Origin: Pteria penguin
Taxonomy: Eukaryota; Mollusca; Bivalvia; Pterioida; Pteriidae
Assembly (NCBI GenBank): GCA_035048485.1
Contig: CM068592.1
Location: 33,976,501 to 34,040,500, forward strand
Length of the DNA stretch: 64,000 nucleotides
Direction of reading: 5' to 3'
Part shown: piece after piece, positions 57,920 to 64,000 of the stretch
How positions within the stretch are numbered: the first letter of the stretch is position 1
Layout of the letters: every line of letters begins with the position of its first letter
Notes under the pieces: generated by a model
What the model was told of the DNA's origin: nothing
The model's input: the letters and a program-made list of their open reading frames with translations, nothing else
Database searches by the model: none
Made by a program: the position numbers and the translations under genes

Positions 57920-60005
57920 GAACCACCTGGAAAGACAATAGTAAAAACTTACTGAACCACCTGGAAAGACAATAGTATAAACTTACTGAACCACCTGGAA
58001 AGACCATAGTATAAACTTACTGAACCACCTGGAAAGACAATAGTATAAACTTACTGAACCACCTGGAAAGACAATAGTATAAACTTACTGAACCACCTGG
58101 AAAGACAATAGTATACATTGTAAACTTACTGAACCACCTGGAAAGACCATAGTATCAACTTACTGAACCACCTGGAAAGACCATAGTATCAACTTACTGA
58201 ACCACCTGGAAAGACCATAGTATCAACTTACTGAACCACCTGGAAAGACCATAGTATAAACTTACTGACTGAACCACCTGCAAAACCATAGTATAAACTT
58301 ACTGAACCACCTGGAAAGACCATAGTATAAACTTACTGAACCACCTGGAAAGACCATAGTATAAACTTACTGAACCACCTGGAAAGACCATAGTATAAAC
58401 TTACTGAACCACCTGGAAAGACCATAGTATAAACTTACTGAACCACCTGGAAAGACCATAGTATAAACTTACTGAACCACCTGGAAAGACCATAGTATAA
58501 ACTTACTGAACCACCTGGAAAGACCATAGTATAAACTTACTGAACCACCTGGAAAGACCATAGTATAAACTTACTGAACCACCTGGAAAGACAATAGTAT
58601 AAACTTACTGAACCACCTGGAAAGACCATAGTATAAACTGACTGAACCACCTGGAAAGACCATAGTATAAACTTACTAAACCACCTGGAAAGACCATAGT
58701 ATAAACTTACTAAACCACCTGGAAAGACCATAGTATAAACTTACTGAACCACCTGGAAAGACCATAGTATAAACTTACTGAACCACCTGGAAAGACCATA
58801 GTATAAACTTACTGAACCACCTGGAAAGACCATAGTATAAACTTACTGAACCACCTGGAAAGACCATAGTATAAACTTACTGAACCACCTGGAAAGACAA
58901 TAGTATAAACTTACTGAACCACCTGGAAAGACAATAGTATAAACTTACTGAACCACCTGGAAAGACAATAGTATAAACTTACTGAACCACCTGGAAAGAC
59001 AATATTATAAACTTACTGAACCACCTGGAAAGACCATAGTATAAACTTACTGAACCACCTGGAAAGACCATAGTATAAACTTACTGAACCACCTGGAAAG
59101 ACCATAGTATAAACTTACTGAACCACCTGGAAAGACAATAGTATAAACTTACTGAACCACCTGGAAAGACAATAGTATAAACTTACTGAACCACCTGGAA
59201 AGACAATAGTATAAACTTACTGAACCACCTGGAAAGACCATAGTATAAACTTACTGAACCACCTGGAAAGACCATAGTATAAACTTACTGAACCACCTGG
59301 AAAGACCATAGTATAAACTTACTGAACCACCTGGAAAGACCATAGTATAAACTTACTGAACCACCTAGAAAGACCATAGTATAAACTTACTGAACCACCT
59401 GGAAAGACAATAGTATAAACTTACTGAACCACCTGGAAAGACAATAGTATAAACTTACTGAACCACCTGGAAAGACAATAGTATAAACTTACTGAACCAC
59501 CTGGAAAGACAATAGTATAAACTTACTGAACCACCTGGAAAGACAATAGTATAAACTTACTGAACCACCTGGAAAGACCATAGTATAAACTTACTGAACC
59601 ACCTGGAAAGACCATAGTATAAACTTACTGAACCACCTGGAAAGACAATAGTATAAACTTACTGAACCACCTGGAAAGACCATAGTATAAACTTACTGAA
59701 CCACCTGGAAAGACCATAGCATAAACTTACTGAACCACCTGGAAAGACAATAGCATAAACTTACTGAACCACCTGGAAAGACAATAGTATAAACTTACTG
59801 AACCACCTGGAAAGACCATAGTATAAACTTACTGAACCACCTGGAAAGACCATAGTATAAACTTACTGAACCACCTGGAAAGACCATAGTATAAACTTAC
59901 TGAACCACCTGGAAAGACCATAGTATAAACTTACTGAACCACCTGGAAAGACCATAGTATAAACTTACTGAACCACCTGGAAAGACCATAGTATAAACTT
60001 ACTGA
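57920..60005 (-). repeat. 34-bp minisatellite carrying splice sites, ~61 copies
   Basis: On the PUS1 strand each unit reads gtaagtttatactatggtct, ttccag, GTGGTTCA. That is a consensus donor (gtaagt), a pyrimidine-rich acceptor (gtctttccag) and 8 nt identical to the first 8 nt of PUS1 exon 1 (GTGGTTCATGTATC). Two unit types differ by caatag/ccatag on the plus strand; two units are irregular (near 58110 and 58265). The far end joins TTGTACATTTCA, which itself follows a ttttctacag acceptor. Confidence 0.95.
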
Positions 60006-60255
60006 AATGTACAACTGTAGAAAAATGAAACAAATCAAACCTATCAAAACTGTAGTTCATCCATATGATCAGTATACATTTTTTCAAAGGTGCCCTTTCC
60101 TTTTCATTTGGGAACTTTCGTCCTATTTGCATAATGCTAGAAGGTATATGTTTGGGAAAAAATTAAACAAATTCTGGGAAAAATCAATGAAATTTCCATT
60201 GGGAACAGTCCTTATGACGGACCTAATTTGAAGGGAAAAAACCTCACTGATGATG

Positions 60256-60528
60256 ATTGATTGATTGATTTTTGTTTAATGTCACACCACGAATATTTCA
60301 CGTATATGGGGACGGCATCTGCCTGATGTGGGGCATACAAATTTTGACCTTTGCAACAGACCCACCCGAAGCAGTGAGGGATCTTTAACGTGTCATGCAT
60401 ACCACGACACGGGGCCTCGGTTTTTACTGTCTCATCCAAAAGACATGACACCGGCATGACCAGAGCGGTACTCGAACCCCGGCCTTCCAATCAGGAGTCT
60501 GACACGATACCACTAGGCCACGCTGGCT
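60256..60528 (-). repeat. SINE-B, full copy with target duplication
   Basis: 273 bp. Minus strand: A box tggcctagtggtatcgtgtc, B box ggggttcgagtacc, conserved middle (cccgtgtcgtggtatgcatg, aagatccctcactgcttcgg), tail (atca)n. Flanks tcactgatgatg (60244-60255) and tcactgatggtg (60529-60540) are the target duplication. Confidence 0.9.
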
Positions 60529-60630
60529 TCACTGATGGTGTCAGTATTTGCCAGATGACTTGCTTCATGATGTTTGACCTCAGACAAAAAAGCAGACCCT
60601 CGTAAGCAGTGAATGTTCTTTTTCATGTTA

Positions 60631-60740
60631 CATAGTCTGAGATTCTCCGCCCTTCTCCCACTTTTAATGTCAAGGTTTGGGCTCTCCCACAAACCGTCGA
60701 TATCAAAAGTGGGAGGAGGGCAGAGAATCTTGGACTATAT
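60631..60740. mobile_element. MITE, 110 bp
   Basis: catagtctgagattctccgc and ccttctcccactttt pair with aaaagtgggaggagggcag and agaatcttggactatatg. Half copy at 10440-10501. Confidence 0.85.
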
Positions 60741-60982
60741 GTTATAGTACTTACTGTGGCATTAGATCAAAATGTCAGAGTCAATTACAGAAATTATATT
60801 TAAGTTTTTAACATAGAAGGAATCAACAGAAATCGAAAAAATCCAAATCTTTTATTACCTGCCAAAATATCGATATAACTTGGTCCTGAAATGGGCACAT
60901 GATTTAACATTTAATTGGTTCCAAGTGAGACACATGGAAACAATCAGAAAAGAGTTCCCAGTTACAATGTTAATATATTGGA

Positions 60983-61149
60983 TGGTTGTTGATTGGTGTT
61001 TTACGTCGCTTTCAACAATTCTTCAGTTATATCGTGACATGGAAGCAGGAGGTAACCAACCTCTTAAACATAGTGGTGCAACCCGGGAATCGAATCCGGA
61101 TCGTCGGCGCCGCAAGCCAAGCGCTTAACCACTACCCTAAGGCTGCCCC
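60983..61149 (-). repeat. SINE-A, full copy with target duplication
   Basis: 167 bp, same length as the copy at 47826. B box on minus strand ggattcgattcccgg, A box agtggttaagcgc. Flanked by perfect 12-bp repeats taatatattgga (60971-60982 and 61150-61161), so a young insertion. Confidence 0.93.
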
Positions 61150-61207
61150 TAATATATTGGAATAAATGTGATAGATATACTATATTTGTAGGATAAAGAT
61201 AATTAAG

Positions 61208-61370
61208 GGTTACCATCGAGTGTTTTACAAAAACTGACAGGGTATTGGCGAATACCCTGTCAGAAATTGAGTTTCACTGCGAGGCGTTAGCCGAGCTGTG
61301 AAACAGAAATTTCTAACAGGGTATTCGCCGATAACCTGTCAGTTTTTGCAAAACACAAGCATGGTGACCC
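61208..61370. repeat. Double-hairpin foldback element
   Basis: Outer arms ttttacaaaaactgacaggg / ctgtcagtttttgcaaaac with tattggcgaata / tattcgccgata; inner arms tgtcagaaattgagtttcac / gtgaaacagaaatttctaac. Confidence 0.8.
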
Positions 61371-61451
61371 CATGCTAATGCATTTGACAAAAATAATTAC
61401 AACTAGAAGCACAGAGTTATGGTTTCCTAAGCAAAGTTGCTAATCACAGTC

Positions 61452-61659
61452 ATATCAAAAACTGTAGGGTATTGTGACGTTATAAATCAGAAACTGCAGG
61501 GTATCGTGACGTCATATCAAAAACTGTAGGGTATCGTGACGTCACAAATCAGAAACTGCAGGGTATCGTGACGTCATATCAAAAACTGTAGGGTATCGTG
61601 ACGTCACAAATCAGAAACTGCAGGGTATCGTGACGTCATATCAAAAACTGCAGGGGTAT
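61452..61659. promoter_or_regulatory. Tandem array with five CRE octamers
   Basis: 62-bp dimer (30 + 32 bp) with atcaaaaactgtagggtatc and aatcagaaactgcagggtat, each followed by gtgacgtca. Palindromic TGACGTCA at 61507, 61537, 61569, 61599 and 61631. CREB/ATF binding is the known role of this octamer; function here is inference. Confidence 0.7.
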
Positions 61660-62837
61660 CCTGAATACCCTTGCAGTCTTTAAATTGGACAGCCAATGAG
61701 ATCCCATGTTACAAACAGAATGCATTAGAATTACATTTATATGCATATTTTTCTAATTATTTTTGCCTATGAGAGAAAAGAAATAATCAATAGATATTTT
61801 TGTTCTATATCAGAACTGAGTGATTTCATTGGATGAATGTTATTAGAATTTAAGTGATTTTCATTGCACGCCAGTCAAGTTTATAGGAAGAGATGTAAAC
61901 ACATGACTCTGATATTTTGAAAATGCTTGTTTTGTTTAAATATCTGTTATCTGAAAAGTTTCAAATGAAATATTCATCTATGACTTCACCAATCATCTTG
62001 CATACTTATGTTGACTTATACAGTAATAAGAAAATGTAACTATCGGTAGAAATAGTCTAAGGTATTGAAGAACAGATTAATCTTTCATGAACGACCAGGC
62101 AGTCCCTTTCGATATTGATAATTTAGGAAAAGAAAGTAAATTTTAATAACAGTCGAATCTTAATCAAAATTCACAGGTAATTAAAATGATTGTATACTAA
62201 TAAACTTTAAAATGGGAGTTCTTCAGTTTGATATTGATTTATTGTAAACAGCACAACCTTTGGACACCATTTTTGTAATCAGATATAGTAAAAATTTTCT
62301 TTTCCAAGAACTTGTGCCCTTTTCTTCTTTTAAAATCAACTCAATATTGACACAATGAACTGAACACCAAACTGAGCATTTATCTGACCAGAAATGATGT
62401 TTCGATGAACTACTGCACCCCTATAGCAATACTACCCTATCATTTCACCCTCAATATGCCTTCTTTCACACAAAAAGAAGCCAGCCATTTAAAACTGCCA
62501 CTGATCAATCAAAATGCTCTGAAACCTGAAATAGTAGAATCCCTTGTCTAAGAATAAGGTTGTTATTGCCATCATTTTAAGATTAGAGGAATTTTGTGAG
62601 CACAGCTGTCAGACCCTTAACGAGGCCAAAACCAAAAAGAAAAATATGTGCGTTTCTGATACATGCCCCTAATAATTAGGGTAGGTAGGTAGGCACAATC
62701 TTTTTTTTTTGGTTTGTCTTTTTTTTTTACCAAGTAGACTATACTTATTTATAAATAATTCTGATATTGTATGAAATACTGACATATCTAATAAAGCATC
62801 AAAATGATTCATTGTGTAAAACATTTTATATACCAGG

Positions 62838-62925
62838 GGCCAGTTATTTGAAACTTTAATCACTGGTTAAGCAAACGAATGGTTAAATTTCATCTGACTA
62901 TATCTTTGAAATGAGACGACTTTAA
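62838..62925. repeat. Half copy of MITE family A
   Basis: ggccagttatttgaaacttt, actggttaagc and catctgactatatctttgaa correspond to the terminus and inner part of the MITE at 16676-16916. Confidence 0.65.
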
Positions 62926-63204
62926 AGTGCCATTTCAACCTAATTTTCCAAATCAAATTGTTCCCAAATGATGCATGTTTATACAATAAATAAATTGCCG
63001 AAAACCTGAAGTTCATATCAGCTGTAGACAACGAGATATTTGTGATAAACTATTGTGCGCTGCTGAGCCACACCTGGTATTTATACCGAAACGCAAGATT
63101 CTTCGACAAAGAGCTGCTGACATCATATTTTGTACACAGAGCTGAACTTTAGTATAGAAGTGTCTGAAGAGCAGAGTTGTTTAATAATATTTAAGAGAAA
63201 AAAA

Positions 63205-63684
63205 ATGCCTCATGAAGACAAGAGCGTGTCAAGCAAAGTGGGAGGTGGGGGGGGGGAGGTTGTGTGTGTTCATTGTGTTGCTTCTAGTTGTGGGAACACC
63301 AATGTGTATGGTATGTTAATGCAGTTTTCCTAAGACATCCAATGAACTACACCAGTGGATTCAGTTGTTAAAAAAAAGCGAGCAAAATGGGACGGTCCTA
63401 CAAAATATTCGGCCTTATGTTATGTGCATTTTACCCCTGAAAGTTACCCATTCAGACATTGCTTTGAAATGCAACAAAGTGGGACAAAACCAACGAAAGT
63501 ATGGTTAATTACTGGAGCAACACCTACTGTCCACTGTCGATCAGCAAACACATTTGATTCACCTGGGCCTCCAAGTAGTTTAGGAGCAAGTAACCCTTAC
63601 TTGGAAATCTTAAGCCCGGATAAGAAAATGGCAAGTCATACATCAGCTTCAAAGAAAATGAGAAGAGGGAAGTATCAAGAGTAG
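63205..63684 (+). pseudogene. THAP zinc-finger protein, N-terminal part, two compensating frameshifts
   Basis: THAP domains are C2CH zinc fingers that bind DNA, found in host regulators and P-element-like transposases. Seen: ATG at 63205, a Gly run, CVASSCGN (first Cys pair), then a one-base shift at tttt (~63328). The next ~40 nt in another frame read PKTSNELHQWIQLL with the family Trp. The first frame returns at the run of eight A (~63370) with KRAKWDGPTKYSALCYVHFT (second Cys and His, LCxxHF motif). A Ser/Pro-rich tail ends at TAG 63682-63684. Either a decaying copy or indel errors in homopolymers; more exons may lie to the right. Confidence 0.65.
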
Positions 63685-64000
63685 GTATTGTATTATCACC
63701 TTTTTATATAAGAAAATACTGAGACACTGATCAGGAGGAACAAGACAGTGGTCAGGCAGAATCAGATACCCATGTAGATACAATGTAAATGAGGTAATTA
63801 GAACATAGGTGATGGATTCAGGAGGTCAATGGGAGGGCGCAATCCCAACCCCTCACTCACTCGAAATTCCTAGCATTACATGTATATGGATTACACATAG
63901 AACTCAAATCTTTAAGGTTAATTTTTTTCATAAATATGAATGTACATATACATAACATATCTGAACTACATTTTACATATCAATATGGATGAATTACGAG
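63685..64000. other. Right edge, no feature seen
   Basis: Downstream of the THAP frame; some Glu/Gln-like coding flavour near 63718-63780 but stops interrupt it. Confidence 0.4.

Larger units (their letters stand above)
60006..63100. other. Region upstream of PUS1, no gene seen
   Basis: 60006-60240 has no coding or family signal that I recognise. Then SINE-B, MITE, SINE-A, a foldback, the CRE-like array and a MITE A half copy. 61680-62830 and 62930-63100 show only AT-rich sequence. Confidence 0.55.

Noticed and set aside
58537..58731. Repeat protein (MVFPGG.. units) on the minus strand
   Set aside because: Translation of the 34-bp minisatellite; the unit is not a multiple of three and the array sits in a 5' non-coding position of PUS1.
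57920..60005. CRISPR array
   Set aside because: Units are head-to-tail with no variable spacers, in a eukaryotic intron-containing locus. It is a minisatellite.

Overview
The window is animal nuclear DNA: AT-rich, with small spliced exons and long introns, full of tRNA-derived SINEs, foldback MITEs, minisatellites and GA/CT microsatellites. Vertebrate-like orthologues sit beside repeat types common in marine invertebrates (Penelope-like retroelement, (ATCA)n-tailed SINEs, a GTCC-rich repeat). The best guess is a lophotrochozoan, most likely a bivalve mollusc. That is inferred from the overall character, not from a database match.

Genes, left to right. (1) Minus strand, 1-11046: 5' part of golgin-245 (GOLGA4), 12 coding exons, 574 codons in phase; the 3' part lies beyond the left edge. 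(2) Plus strand, 20031-30359: a two-exon gene for an unrecognised 606-residue coiled-coil protein. Its 8.5 kb intron holds a GTCC-rich repeat and a ~2.1 kb minisatellite of 50-bp units. (3) Minus strand, 50416-34262: complete MSL1 (male-specific lethal 1 homologue), 8 coding exons, 468 residues, with the MSL2-binding coiled coil and the PEHE region. (4) Minus strand, 57919-53788: complete PUS1 (tRNA pseudouridine synthase), 3 coding exons, 446 residues, with two in-frame starts that look like a mitochondrial and a nuclear form. (5) Plus strand, 63205-63684: a THAP zinc-finger reading frame with two compensating one-base shifts. No operon-like or shared regulation is visible; these are housekeeping genes for Golgi tethering, H4K16 acetylation and RNA modification.

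The rest is repeats. 12-15 kb holds a broken Penelope-like reverse transcriptase, split by a foldback element, and a second retroelement fragment. 15-19 kb and 51-53 kb are repeat-rich intergenic DNA. MSL1 intron 1 contains a 3.2 kb element with ~118-bp terminal inverted repeats and a 10-bp target duplication; it carries a PHD-type zinc-finger exon and resembles a Pack-MULE. Three SINEs have clear 12-15 bp target duplications.

The most unusual structure is directly upstream of the PUS1 start codon: about 61 tandem 34-bp units (57920-60005). Read on the gene's strand, every unit carries a consensus splice donor, a pyrimidine-rich acceptor and an 8-nt would-be micro-exon copied from the start of the real exon. 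A second regulatory-looking array (61452-61659) repeats the CRE octamer TGACGTCA five times at 30/32-bp spacing.
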